Positions 16,031 to 24,093 of a stretch of DNA of 64,000 bases are shown in pieces. Below the pieces are notes generated by a model. It saw only the letters and a program-made list of their open reading frames with translations, did not search any database and was not told the origin of the DNA. Within the stretch, counting starts at the first letter, position 1; the number at the start of each line of letters is the position of its first letter. Source of the stretch: Thermoplasmata archaeon (GTDB lineage: Archaea; Thermoplasmatota; Thermoplasmata; Lutacidiplasmatales; UBA184); the NCBI GenBank assembly GCA_027314165.1, contig DAHVCH010000007.1, positions 1-64,000 of the forward strand. Reading direction: 5' to 3'. A program made the position numbers and the translations under genes.

Positions 16031-17450
16031 GGGGAGGGACCGCCCGGGCCACGTGGATGGGCTCGCCGAGCCAGAGCAGCGCCACTTCCTGCAGCAGCTC
16101 GGCAAAGGTCGGGTGCGGGTGGATGGTCCCCGCGAGGTCGCGCACGGTGGCTCCCATCTCGATCGCGAAGGCCACTTCGCTGATGAACTCCCCCGCGGCG
16201 TGACCGGCGACGTGGGCGCCCAGCACCAGGCCGCTCTCTTCCTCCGCCACGAGCTTCACGAATCCCTGGGTCGCGTGGCTGGCGTGGGCCCTGCCCAATG
16301 CCGCGTACGGGAACTTGACCTCGCGGGCGGCGAGCCCGCGTTCCTTCGTCTGAGCGAGCGTCGACCCCACGGTGGCGAGCTCGGGGTCGGTGTAGACCAC
16401 GGTGGGGACGGCCTGATGGGCCCACGAGGAGGGCAATCCTGCGATGACCTCCGCTGCGATCCTTCCTTCCCGGTAGGCCTTGTGCGCGATCATGGGAGGC
16501 CGGGCCAGGTCCCCCACGGCGAAGATCCCCGGCACGTTCGTGGCCATCCGGTCGTCGACGCCGACGAACCCTCCCCGTTCGGCGAGCTTCACCCCGGCGG
16601 CCTCGAGCCCCAGCTCCCGGGTCTCCGGGCGCTTTCCGACGGTGAGGAAGAGGACGTCCCCGGCGAGGGTGGTGGGGCCTTGCGGCGTCTCGACCTCGAG
16701 CGCGACCCCCTTCTCGCCGCGGGAGAGCGACCGTGCGCGAGATTCCGTCAGGACGGTGATCCCCCTTCGTTCCAGGTTCCGCCGAAGTTCTTGCGACAGG
16801 TCTGGGTCGGTGCCGGGGACGAGCTGGGCCATGAGCTCGACGAGGGTCACCTGGCTCCCGAGACGGGCGAAGTGCTCGCCGAGCTCCACCCCGCTCACCC
16901 CCCCTCCCAGGACGAGGAGGCGCGAGGGGACGCGGTCGAGGAGGAGCATGTCCTTGGCGGTCAGGACGTACCGGCCGTCGGGCTCGAAGCCGGGGAAGCT
17001 CGTGTGGAACGCCCCGGTGGCCAGGATGCAGGCCTTGAACCGCACCTCCTCGTGCCCGCCAGGCAGGTCGGGCGACTCGACGGTCGCCGTGCTCGTGCCC
17101 GTGAGGCGGGCGGACCCCTTCATCCAGCTCGCGCCCGCCGATCGCAGGAGCAGCTCGATGCCCCGGCGCTCCTTCTCGAGGATGGACGCTCGCCAGCGCT
17201 GGGTCGCGCCTAGGTCAAGATGGATCTCCCCAGGGATCCCCAGTTCCGCTCCGCTCCGCTTCACCTCGTCGTAGATCTCGGAGGTGTGGATGAGCGCCTT
17301 CGAGGGGATGCAGCCCCGGTTCAGGCACTCGCCTCCCAGCGCGTCGCGTTCCACGACCAGCGCCTTCCGGCCGAGCTGGCCCAGGCGGATGGCGGCGGTG
17401 TACCCTCCCGGCCCCCCGCCGATGATGAGGACGTCCACCTCGCGGCTCAT
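16020..17450 (-). CDS. lpdA: Dihydrolipoyl dehydrogenase (E3)
   Basis: The 476-residue flavoprotein has an N-terminal FAD-binding GGGPGGYTAAIRLGQLG, the redox disulfide in GGECLNRGCIPSK, and a second Rossmann motif VLGGGVSGVELGEHFARLG for NAD. Further segments are GIFAVGDLARPPMIAHKAYREG and the C-terminal dimer-interface HPHPTFAEL, with the catalytic His-Glu area. It reoxidises dihydrolipoamide on E2 and reduces NAD. The gene overlaps the second E1alpha gene upstream by 4 bases and lipB downstream by 11, so it is part of one polycistron. Length and motifs are typical, and it should be cytosolic. Confidence 0.95.
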   Translation of the reverse strand: MSREVDVLIIGGGPGGYTAAIRLGQLGRKALVVERDALGGECLNRGCIPSKALIHTSEIYDEVKRSGAELGIPGEIHLDLGATQRWRASILEKERRGIELLLRSAGASWMKGSARLTGTSTATVESPDLPGGHEEVRFKACILATGAFHTSFPGFEPDGRYVLTAKDMLLLDRVPSRLLVLGGGVSGVELGEHFARLGSQVTLVELMAQLVPGTDPDLSQELRRNLERRGITVLTESRARSLSRGEKGVALEVETPQGPTTLAGDVLFLTVGKRPETRELGLEAAGVKLAERGGFVGVDDRMATNVPGIFAVGDLARPPMIAHKAYREGRIAAEVIAGLPSSWAHQAVPTVVYTDPELATVGSTLAQTKERGLAAREVKFPYAALGRAHASHATQGFVKLVAEEESGLVLGAHVAGHAAGEFISEVAFAIEMGATVRDLAGTIHPHPTFAELLQEVALLWLGEPIHVARAVPPHAR

Positions 17451-18607
17451 GGGAAGTTCCCGCCCTGCTCCTTGTCGAAGCTGTCGCGCTCCTCCGTGAG
17501 GGGCCAGGCCGGGGTCCGGAGGGTGTCCTCGAAGAGCGACTCGAAGCGTGGCGGAGGCATGACCTCGGCCTCCTGGATCGCCGCGCGGACCTTCGCGTCG
17601 AGCTCCGCCCGGACCGCCTCCCGCTCAGCGGAGGGGAGCATCCCGAGCTTGTCGAGCATCGCTTCGAAGCGCCCGAGCGGGTCGTGGGCCTTGGCCCGGT
17701 CCATCCATCCTTTCGGCTGGTAGCGGGAGGGGTCGTCCGAAGAGGAGTGCGGGGTGAGCCGGTAGAGGACGCACTCGATCATGCGCGGACCCTTGCCCGA
17801 GGCGAGCGCCTCGCGGGCCTCCCGGAGGGCATGGTAGACCGCGACGACGTCGGTCCCGTCCACCCGGCTGCCCTCGAAGCCGTAGGCCTGGGCCTTCTCG
17901 GCGAAGGTGGGGCTTGCGGTCTGCTTCTCGTTCGGGATGCTGATCGCCCACTGGTTGTTCGTGCAGACGAAGAGGACCGGGAGCTTCCAGACCCCCGCGA
18001 AGTTCATGCCCGAGTGGAAGTCGTTCGAGGAGGTGGCCCCATCTCCGAAGAAGGCCCAGGAGACGCCGGTCTCCCGCTTGTACCGGAGCGCGTAGGCGAG
18101 CCCCACCGCGTGGATGATCTGGGTGCCGATGTTCGAGGACATGGAGACGTAGCGCGCCTCCCTCGCGCTCGGATGGCAGGGCATCTGCCTCCCACGCGCC
18201 GTGTCGAGGTCGTTGCCGAACAGGTGGTGGAGGTAGAGCGTGAGGTCGAGGCCCCGCATCAGCGCGATGAGCTGCTCCCGGAGCCCGGGAAGCACCCAGT
18301 CCCCCTCGGCCATCGCGAGGGCCGCTCCGACGCTCGTGGCCTCCTGGCCGGTCGCCGGGCCGTAGAACGCGACGCGGCCCTGGCGTTGCAGCCCGAGCAT
18401 GCGGGTGTCGAGGACCCGGCCGAGGAGCATTCCCCGGTACATCTCCTTCAGACGCGCCTCCCACGAGCTTCCCAGGAGCTCCTGCAACTGCTTCGCGGAG
18501 TACGGCAGGGGAACCACCGCGGTCCCGGCGCCCACGTCGTCCGCGTTCGCCGGCGCGGCGCCTCCCGAGGGAGGCCGGGCCGGGGAGGAGGGTGGGACCC
18601 CGCTCAT
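17447..18607 (-). CDS. 2-oxoacid dehydrogenase E1 alpha subunit, second copy
   Basis: The 386-residue thiamine-diphosphate enzyme has GDGATSSNDFHSGMNFAGV, the ThDP/Mg motif, followed by CTNNQWAIS and the phosphorylation-loop-like HSSSDDPSRY. About 40 Pro/Ala-rich residues precede the fold. It forms the alpha2beta2 decarboxylase with an E1beta subunit and passes acyl groups to E2 lipoate. It lies between E2 and E3 and resembles the E1alpha at 20968-22041 (both share GRQMP, GTQIIHAVGLAYA and the ThDP motif), but only one E1beta is in the operon. Substrate (pyruvate, branched-chain oxoacids or acetoin) cannot be fixed by eye. The 4-base overlap with lpdA shows coupling. Confidence 0.92.
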   Translation of the reverse strand: MSGVPPSSPARPPSGGAAPANADDVGAGTAVVPLPYSAKQLQELLGSSWEARLKEMYRGMLLGRVLDTRMLGLQRQGRVAFYGPATGQEATSVGAALAMAEGDWVLPGLREQLIALMRGLDLTLYLHHLFGNDLDTARGRQMPCHPSAREARYVSMSSNIGTQIIHAVGLAYALRYKRETGVSWAFFGDGATSSNDFHSGMNFAGVWKLPVLFVCTNNQWAISIPNEKQTASPTFAEKAQAYGFEGSRVDGTDVVAVYHALREAREALASGKGPRMIECVLYRLTPHSSSDDPSRYQPKGWMDRAKAHDPLGRFEAMLDKLGMLPSAEREAVRAELDAKVRAAIQEAEVMPPPRFESLFEDTLRTPAWPLTEERDSFDKEQGGNFP

Positions 18608-18619
18608 CGGAGCAGACCC

Positions 18620-19969
18620 CTAGGCCATCTCCAGGAAGAGCTGGTGGGGGTCCTCCAGGTGGCTCTTGACCACGGCGAGGAACTCGGCGCCGGTGATGCC
18701 ATCGATGACCCGGTGGTCGAGGGAGATGGAGAGGTTCATAAGATGGGCCGGGACGACGCTCCCATCGGGGGCGAAGACCGGGCGCTTGGAGATCTTGTGG
18801 ACCCCGAGGATCGCCACCTCGGGATAGTTGAGGAGCGGCGTCGCCAGCACTCCCCCAAGGGACCCCAGGCTGGTGATCGTGAACGTGCTGCCCGTGAGCT
18901 CGTCCCGGGAGAGCTTCCCGCTCTTGCCGCGCTCCGAGAGGTCCTGGATCTCGCGGGCGAGCGCGTGGATGCTCTTGCGGTCCGCGTTCTTGATCACCGG
19001 CACGATGAGCCCGTCGGGCGCCGCCGCCGCGATCCCGATGTTGTAGTAGCGGTTGAGGACGATCTCCTGCTTCGCGTCGTCCACGTAGGCGTTCATCGTC
19101 GGATGGGCCTTGAGCCCCTGCACGACCGACTTGATGATGAACGGCAGGTAGGAGAGCTGGACCCCCTTCTCCTCCAGCCGCTTCTTCGCGCGCTCCCGCA
19201 CGCGGACCAGCTCCGACATGTCCACCTCTTCGACGTAGGTGAACCGCGCGGCACGTGCGTGGGAGATCGCCATGTGCTCGGCGATGACCCGGCGCAGGCC
19301 GCGGATGGGGATGCGTTCCTGGAGGGGACCGGAGGGAACCGGGGCGGCCTCGGGGAGGGGTGGGGTGGGCACCGAGGTTGAGGATACGGAGGGAACCGAT
19401 GGGGCGCCGACCTGAGGCGACTGCGGGGTGGGTGGCCTTACCGCGCTGGCCTCCGCGGCGGCGGCTGCGGCCGGGGACGGCGGCGCAGCGCGGGCCCCCC
19501 CCTTGGCGAATGCGGCAAGGTCCGCGTCCGTGATGCGGCCCTGCGGCCCTGTCCCAGCGACCTGCGCCAGGTCGATCCCCATCTGGGCGGCCTTATGGCG
19601 CACCGAAGGGGGCGCGAGGATGCGTCCCTGGGGGGAAGGGGCGGCCGCGGGGCTCGGAGAGGAGGGGGAGGGTCCGGGGGCCGCGGCCGGGGACACTGGG
19701 CCGTGCCCCGGTGGGGGCGGAGCGCCGCCGCCGACCGCATCGATGGTGACCAGCAGCCCACCCACCTTCACGATCTCGCCCTCTTTGGCGTGGAGCGCGA
19801 GGACCTTGCCGCCCCGGGGTGAGGGGATCTCCACGTTCGCCTTGTCGGTGAGCACGCTCACCAGGGGCTGGTCTTCCTTGATCGTGTCGCCGACCTTCAC
19901 GTGCCACTTGACGACCTCGCCCTGGGCGACGCCCTCGCCGATGTCCGGTAGACGGAACTCGAAGGTCAT
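18620..19969 (-). CDS. Dihydrolipoamide acyltransferase (E2)
   Basis: The 449-residue core subunit has one lipoyl domain at 1-80, with the modified Lys43 in TDKANVEIPSP. A Pro/Ala linker, a peripheral-subunit-binding domain (PPSVRHKAAQMGIDLAQVAGTGPQGRITDADL, about 120-152) and a second Pro/Ser linker follow. The catalytic domain ends with DHRVIDG, where His and Asp are the CoA-acyltransferase residues. It takes the acyl group from E1 and gives it to CoA, forming the multimeric core in the cytosol. It follows E1beta by 24 bases and precedes the second E1alpha by 12. The single lipoyl domain and length are usual for archaeal and bacillary complexes. Confidence 0.95.
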   Translation of the reverse strand: MTFEFRLPDIGEGVAQGEVVKWHVKVGDTIKEDQPLVSVLTDKANVEIPSPRGGKVLALHAKEGEIVKVGGLLVTIDAVGGGAPPPPGHGPVSPAAAPGPSPSSPSPAAAPSPQGRILAPPSVRHKAAQMGIDLAQVAGTGPQGRITDADLAAFAKGGARAAPPSPAAAAAAEASAVRPPTPQSPQVGAPSVPSVSSTSVPTPPLPEAAPVPSGPLQERIPIRGLRRVIAEHMAISHARAARFTYVEEVDMSELVRVRERAKKRLEEKGVQLSYLPFIIKSVVQGLKAHPTMNAYVDDAKQEIVLNRYYNIGIAAAAPDGLIVPVIKNADRKSIHALAREIQDLSERGKSGKLSRDELTGSTFTITSLGSLGGVLATPLLNYPEVAILGVHKISKRPVFAPDGSVVPAHLMNLSISLDHRVIDGITGAEFLAVVKSHLEDPHQLFLEMA

Positions 19970-19993
19970 GCTGGATGCGCTCCTTCCGAAGGA

Positions 19994-20971
19994 TCAACCT
20001 GCGGCCACCGTGCGCTGGATGGCCCGGCCGATGCGGTCGACGCTGGGCAGGTAGAGGTTCTCGAGCGTGTAGGGGAATGGGGTGTCGTACCCCGTGACCC
20101 GCGCGATCGGGGCCTTGAGGGAGTAGAGCGCCTTCTCGGCGAGGATCGCGGCGAGCTCCGCCCCGAACCCGCAGAACTTGGGGGCCTCGTGCACGATGAC
20201 CGCCCGCCCGGTCTTCTCCACCGACCGGACCACCGCGTCGATGTCGAGCGGCACGAGCGTCCTGAGGTCGATGAGCTCGGCGTGGATGCCGGTCTTCTCC
20301 AGCACCTGGCAGGCCTGGAAGGCCGTAGGGACCATCGCCCCGTAGGCGAAGACGCTCACGTCCGTCCCTTCGCGGACGATGCGAGCCTTCCCGAACGGGA
20401 CCCGGTGGTCTCCGTCAGGGACCTCCCCCGTGGCGGTCCGGTAGATGCGCTTCGGCTCCATGAACAGGACCGGGTCCTCGTCGAAGATCGCCGTCAGAAG
20501 CAGCCCCTTCGCGTCGGCGGGAGTGGAAGGGATGACCACCTTCAGTCCCGGCGTGCTCGCAAAGAGCTGCTCGGTGCTCTGGGAGTGGTAGAGGCCGCCG
20601 CGGATCCCTCCGCCGTACGGGGTCCGGATCACGACGTGCGCGGGGAACTGGCCCCCCGAGCGGTACCTGAGCTTCGCGAGCTCGCTCACGATCTGGTCGA
20701 AGGCGGGGTAGATGAAGTCCAGGAACTGGATCTCGGCGACCGGCTTCAGCCCGTAGAGGGCCATCCCCACGGCCATCCCCACGATGCCGCTCTCGTTGAG
20801 CGGCGTGTCGAGCACCCGCTGCTCGCCGAACTCCTTCTGAAGCCCGTCGGTGGCCCGGAAGACTCCCCCGTTCACCCCGATGTCCTCGCCGAGGCAAAGG
20901 ACGTCCGGGTCGTTCTTCATCGCCTGATGCAGCGCTTTGTTCACGCCCTGGATGAGCGTCAGCTCGGTCAT
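19994..20971 (-). CDS. 2-oxoacid dehydrogenase E1 beta subunit
   Basis: The 325-residue protein starts MTELTLIQGVNKALHQAM and has GEDIGVNGGVFRATDGLQ, a transketolase-type pyrimidine-domain segment. LNESGIVGMAVGMALYGLKPVAEIQF contains the conserved Glu that activates thiamine diphosphate, and a C-terminal transketolase domain follows (VIVHEAPKFCGFGAELAAI). The start at 20971 overlaps the preceding E1alpha stop by 4 bases; the longer upstream frame is chance. It pairs with E1alpha. As the only E1beta here it would have to serve both alpha subunits, unless another exists elsewhere. Length matches the family. Confidence 0.95.
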   Translation of the reverse strand: MTELTLIQGVNKALHQAMKNDPDVLCLGEDIGVNGGVFRATDGLQKEFGEQRVLDTPLNESGIVGMAVGMALYGLKPVAEIQFLDFIYPAFDQIVSELAKLRYRSGGQFPAHVVIRTPYGGGIRGGLYHSQSTEQLFASTPGLKVVIPSTPADAKGLLLTAIFDEDPVLFMEPKRIYRTATGEVPDGDHRVPFGKARIVREGTDVSVFAYGAMVPTAFQACQVLEKTGIHAELIDLRTLVPLDIDAVVRSVEKTGRAVIVHEAPKFCGFGAELAAILAEKALYSLKAPIARVTGYDTPFPYTLENLYLPSVDRIGRAIQRTVAAG

Positions 20972-22041
20972 GGTCGCACCACCCCTTCCTTGACGAATTC
21001 CTCGAACTCCCTCCGCTCCTCCTCGAGGTTCGGCGGAGGGTTCTGAAAGACATCCTCGAAGATGGTCGAGGCCTCCGGAGGGCCGAGCTTCTCGGCCTCC
21101 AGGATCGCGCTCTGGATCTCGGCGCGGACCTCCTCCTGCATCGCCTCGAACTCCGCCTCGCTCAGGACACCGCGCGAGACCAGCTCGGCCTTCAGCCGCT
21201 CGATCGGGTCCCGGGCCTTCCATGCGGCCAGTTCCGCGGGTGTGCGGTACCGGCGGGGATCGTCGGAGGTGGAGTGCGGCCCCATCCGATAGGTGACCGC
21301 CTCGATGAGCGTGGGTCCTTCGCCACGGAGGGCGCGGGCCCGGGCCTCCCTGACGGCGCGGTAGACGGCGTGGAAGTCGTTCCCGTCGATCTGGACGCCG
21401 GGGAAGCCGTAGGCGTTCGCCTTGACCGCCAGAGTAGCGCTCAGCGTCTGCTTCTCCCTCGGGAGCGAGATCGCCCACTGGTTGTTCTGGCAGAAGAAGA
21501 CGACAGGGGCCTTGTAGACCCCGGCGAAGTTCATGCCCGAGTGGAAGTCGGTCGACGAGGTCGCGCCGTCGCCGAAGAACGGTACCGCGACGACCTTCTC
21601 GCCCTTGTACCGCGACGCGTAGGCCAGCCCCACGGCGTGGATGATCTGCGTGCCGATCGGGCTGGACGCGCTAACGAACCGGTAGTCGCGGAAGCCGTAG
21701 TGGTTGGGCATCTGGCGACCCTTGCTGAGGTCGCCCACGTTCCCGTAGAGCTGGTTCAGGATGAGCGACAGCGGGACCCCCCGGGTGAGGGCGACCGCCA
21801 GTTCGCGGTAGGCCGGACAGACCCAGTCCCCCTTCTCGAGCGCCCATCCGCATCCGACCTGGGCGGCCTCCTGCCCCTCCAGGGGAACGTAGAATCCCAG
21901 CCGTCCCTGGCGTTGCAGGTTCATGCACCGCTCGTCGACGGCCCGTCCCAAGGCCATCGTCCGGAGGACCTTCAGCAGCTCCGGGTCCGGGAGCGAAGGG
22001 CCCTGCATCTCGACCATCGTCCGGGACACGGATGCGCTCAC
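20968..22041 (-). CDS. 2-oxoacid dehydrogenase E1 alpha subunit, first copy
   Basis: The 357-residue first gene of the operon carries GDGATSSTDFHSGMNFAGV (ThDP/Mg), CQNNQWAISLP and GPHSTSDDPRRY. It differs from the second copy in the active-site approach (FYVPLEGQEAAQ here, FYGPATGQEATS there) and lacks the Pro/Ala N-terminal extension. With E1beta it would decarboxylate a 2-oxoacid and acylate E2 lipoate. A TATA-like CATAAACG near 22074-22082 on the minus strand is a possible operon promoter. The short 5' region also diverges from the small zinc-ribbon membrane gene. The ATG at 22041 gives a normal family N-terminus. Confidence 0.93.
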   Translation of the reverse strand: MSASVSRTMVEMQGPSLPDPELLKVLRTMALGRAVDERCMNLQRQGRLGFYVPLEGQEAAQVGCGWALEKGDWVCPAYRELAVALTRGVPLSLILNQLYGNVGDLSKGRQMPNHYGFRDYRFVSASSPIGTQIIHAVGLAYASRYKGEKVVAVPFFGDGATSSTDFHSGMNFAGVYKAPVVFFCQNNQWAISLPREKQTLSATLAVKANAYGFPGVQIDGNDFHAVYRAVREARARALRGEGPTLIEAVTYRMGPHSTSDDPRRYRTPAELAAWKARDPIERLKAELVSRGVLSEAEFEAMQEEVRAEIQSAILEAEKLGPPEASTIFEDVFQNPPPNLEEERREFEEFVKEGVVRP

Positions 22042-22238
22042 TCGGGCTCGACCCCGGGCTCGCCAGAGGGGTGGCGTTTATGATGGTTGCGAGGGCGAGG
22101 GTGACTTTCTGTCGGTACGCGGTCTTTTCCGGGGGCCGGTGCCCGCTCCGCGGACGCCCCGCGAAGGAGCCGCAGCCGCCGGGCAGGTCCGCTCCGCCCC
22201 GGCCCCGGGCGGGGGTGGGCGGAGGGTAGGGGACGCGA

Positions 22239-22244
22239 TTATCT
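22239..22244 (+). promoter_or_regulatory. Candidate TATA box for the small zinc-ribbon membrane protein
   Basis: TTATCT begins 32 bases before the ATG at 22271 in an otherwise GC-rich stretch, matching the spacing seen before other apparently leaderless genes in this window. Confidence 0.45.
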
Positions 22245-22270
22245 CCCCCGACCTCCTTCCGCTCAGCATC

Positions 22271-22456
22271 ATGGACGCGGTCCCGGCCCACCGTCACTGC
22301 AAGGTCTGTGGCTCGACGACCCCTCCGGAGGACCCGTTCTGCTCACCCAAGTGCGCCCAGAAGCGGGCGAACCAGGTCCGCCAGCAACGGCTCTACACCC
22401 TGCTGTTCGCCGCCCTGACCATCTTCATCATCATCACCCTGTTCCGAGGCTACTGA
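22271..22456 (+). CDS. Small zinc-ribbon membrane protein (DUF2116-like)
   Basis: The 61-residue protein has HCKVCGSTTPPEDPFCSPKC, a four-Cys zinc-binding knuckle, a basic stretch (QKRANQVRQQR) and one C-terminal transmembrane helix (YTLLFAALTIFIIITLF). This layout is that of the archaeal DUF2116 family, annotated as zinc-ribbon containing and of unknown function. The soluble knuckle should face the cytosol, given the positive residues before the helix. Its stop is followed after 8 bases by the GTG of the CoaD/DUF84 fusion, so the two are likely co-transcribed. The ATG is supported by the TATA-like site 32 bases upstream. Confidence 0.8.
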   Translation: MDAVPAHRHCKVCGSTTPPEDPFCSPKCAQKRANQVRQQRLYTLLFAALTIFIIITLFRGY

Positions 22457-22464
22457 GGTCGATC

Positions 22465-23514
22465 GTGCCGAAGGACCACGTCCGGCGCGCCGTCATGGGC
22501 GGGACCTTCGACCGGATCCACGTCGGCCACGAGGCGCTCTTCCGCGCGGCCTTCGACCACGCGGACGAGGTCGGGATCGGGCTCACCACCGAGCAGTTCC
22601 TGCGCAAGGGGGGGAGGTCCCGGAAGGCCGGGCTCGTCCGACCTTTCGACGAGCGACGGGTGGCTCTGCAGGCCTTCCTCGACGAGCGGTTCCCCGGACG
22701 GGAGTGGTACCTGATCCCGCTCGTGGACCAGTGGGGCGCCGCCCTCGAACCGAAGACCGAGGCTTTGGTCGTGAGCGAGGAGACCCTCCCGGTCGGAGAG
22801 CTTGCGAACCAGTTGCGGCGCCGCAAGCGCGTGCGGCCGTTGACGCTCATCCTCCGCCATGCCGTCCTCGCGGAGGACCTCCTCCGCGTCTCCTCGACCC
22901 GCCTCCGGCAGGGAAGGATCGACCGCGAGGGTCGGCGCCTCTCCCCCGTCCGCATCGGGGTGGGCTCGACCAACTCGGTGAAGCGCGCGGGGGTGGAAGC
23001 CGCGTTCCATGCGCTGCTGGAGCGGACGCCGGTCGTCGTCGAGGGTGTGAGCCCGGGCCGGGCCAACCCCCAACCTTGGGGCCTGGAGGAAGGGTTCGAG
23101 GGAGCGAAACGGCGGGCGAAGCTCGCCCTGGCGGACGACAGGGACTGGGGGGTCGGGGTCGAGGCGACGATCCTTCGGCTGGGCAAGGAAGGTCCCCTCT
23201 ACGATGTCCACTGCATCGCCATATCCGGGGCCGACGGGGTCGAGCTGACCGGTCTATCTTCGGCCTACCCCCTCCCGACGAACATCTCCCGTCAGCTGGA
23301 AGGCCGACGCACGTTGGAGGACGCGGTCCGGCTGGCCGGGGGCCCCCAGAAGGTCGGGCACACCACAGGGGGAGCCTTGGCTTTCCTGACGGGCAACGAG
23401 ATCTCCCGTGAGGACATCATCGCGGGGGCCATCCGGGCCTCCTTCGTGCCCCTGCTCGCGCGCCGGGCAGAGCGGCTGCCCACCGTAGAGGTCCTCTCTG
23501 CGAAGCGCCGCTAG
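22465..23514 (+). CDS. Fused phosphopantetheine adenylyltransferase and DUF84-type NTP phosphatase
   Basis: The 349-residue protein joins two enzymes. Residues 11-155 are an archaeal-type pantetheine-phosphate adenylyltransferase (coenzyme A synthesis), with MGGTFDRIHVGHEALF containing HxGH and a late SSTRLRQGRID. Residues about 165-345 start VRIGVGSTNSVKRAGVEAAF and match the inosine/xanthosine triphosphatase family (DUF84/YjjX), with GVSPGRANPQPWGLEEGFEGAKRRA and GGALAFLTGNEISRED. This arrangement is known in Thermoplasma relatives. The GTG at 22465 has GAGGT about 6 bases upstream; an ATG at 22495 inside MGGTFD is too close to the active site. Both reactions are cytosolic. The reason for the fusion is unknown. 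Confidence 0.88.
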   Translation: MPKDHVRRAVMGGTFDRIHVGHEALFRAAFDHADEVGIGLTTEQFLRKGGRSRKAGLVRPFDERRVALQAFLDERFPGREWYLIPLVDQWGAALEPKTEALVVSEETLPVGELANQLRRRKRVRPLTLILRHAVLAEDLLRVSSTRLRQGRIDREGRRLSPVRIGVGSTNSVKRAGVEAAFHALLERTPVVVEGVSPGRANPQPWGLEEGFEGAKRRAKLALADDRDWGVGVEATILRLGKEGPLYDVHCIAISGADGVELTGLSSAYPLPTNISRQLEGRRTLEDAVRLAGGPQKVGHTTGGALAFLTGNEISREDIIAGAIRASFVPLLARRAERLPTVEVLSAKRR

Positions 23515-23782
23515 TCGACCGATGGACCGAGAGGGGTCCAGGGCTGGAACGGGCCCGTCGATGGGACCGACGCCCGGTCGGCTCCCGCGCAGCGAGATCG
23601 GACCGGAGGCCTTCCAGACCGGACCGTGGCTCGGCGAGGTCGGCTGGGCCCGCGAAGAGGAGGCAACGGCCAGAGGCGGCTCGACCCTGACCGGGGAGGC
23701 GGCGATCGGCTCCGAGCCGGGCTCCAAGCTCGAGTAAAGTATATCCCGTATCTCACGGTCCACCCCCGCGGAGCGTTCCCCG
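23515..23782. other. Intergenic stretch before the nucleotide-sugar region
   Basis: A 71-residue plus-strand frame (23522-23737) exists here but is Gly/Pro/Glu-rich with no recognisable motif, and I do not call it. The only clear signal is the TATA-like AAAGTATAT at 23737-23745, 38-46 bases before the next gene. Confidence 0.4.
23737..23745 (+). promoter_or_regulatory. Candidate TATA box for the 73-residue protein and nucleotide-sugar genes
   Basis: AAAGTATAT is the most AT-rich segment in the region. With a start about 26 bases downstream it would leave a leader of roughly 15 bases before the ATG at 23783. Confidence 0.5.
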
Positions 23783-24004
23783 ATGGAGAGCTACCTACGA
23801 GTCGCGTTCTCCAGCGAAGGGTCCAAGCCCTCCGAAGTGGCGGACAAACTGCATGCCCTGGGGTTCCGGCCGACCCAGGGGAACTACGATTTCGTCTACG
23901 ATTGGAAGGTCTCCGTGTCGCTGGAAGAGGCGATGGACCTGGCGGACCAGGTGGCCCGGTCCTTGCGCGGGTTCAGGATCCTCTTCGAGATGGAGACCGT
24001 CTGA
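23783..24004 (+). CDS. Small conserved-looking protein of unknown function
   Basis: The 73-residue protein is not recognised. It reads as an alternating beta-alpha-beta pattern: YLRVAFSS, a helix PSEVADKLHALGF, a strand NYDFVYDWKVSVS, a helix LEEAMDLADQVARSL, and the strand FRILFEMETV. This would suit a compact ferredoxin-like or ACT-like fold. It is acidic, has no Cys and no membrane segment. A TATA-like site lies 38-46 bases upstream, and galU follows after 89 bases on the same strand. The balanced composition and clear secondary-structure pattern argue for a true gene. It may be a small regulatory or ligand-binding protein; that is inference only. Confidence 0.65.
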   Translation: MESYLRVAFSSEGSKPSEVADKLHALGFRPTQGNYDFVYDWKVSVSLEEAMDLADQVARSLRGFRILFEMETV

Positions 24005-24093
24005 ACCGGGCCCTTCGACCCCCGGGTCAGGGCCAGGCTGAGGGCGGCCATGGGTGGGGAGAACTTCCGGGTGCGGTGGGAGGCAGGAACGGA

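Noticed and set aside
23522-23737. 71-residue plus-strand frame
   Set aside because: Gly/Pro/Glu-rich, no secondary-structure pattern, no ribosome site and no motif; left as intergenic.
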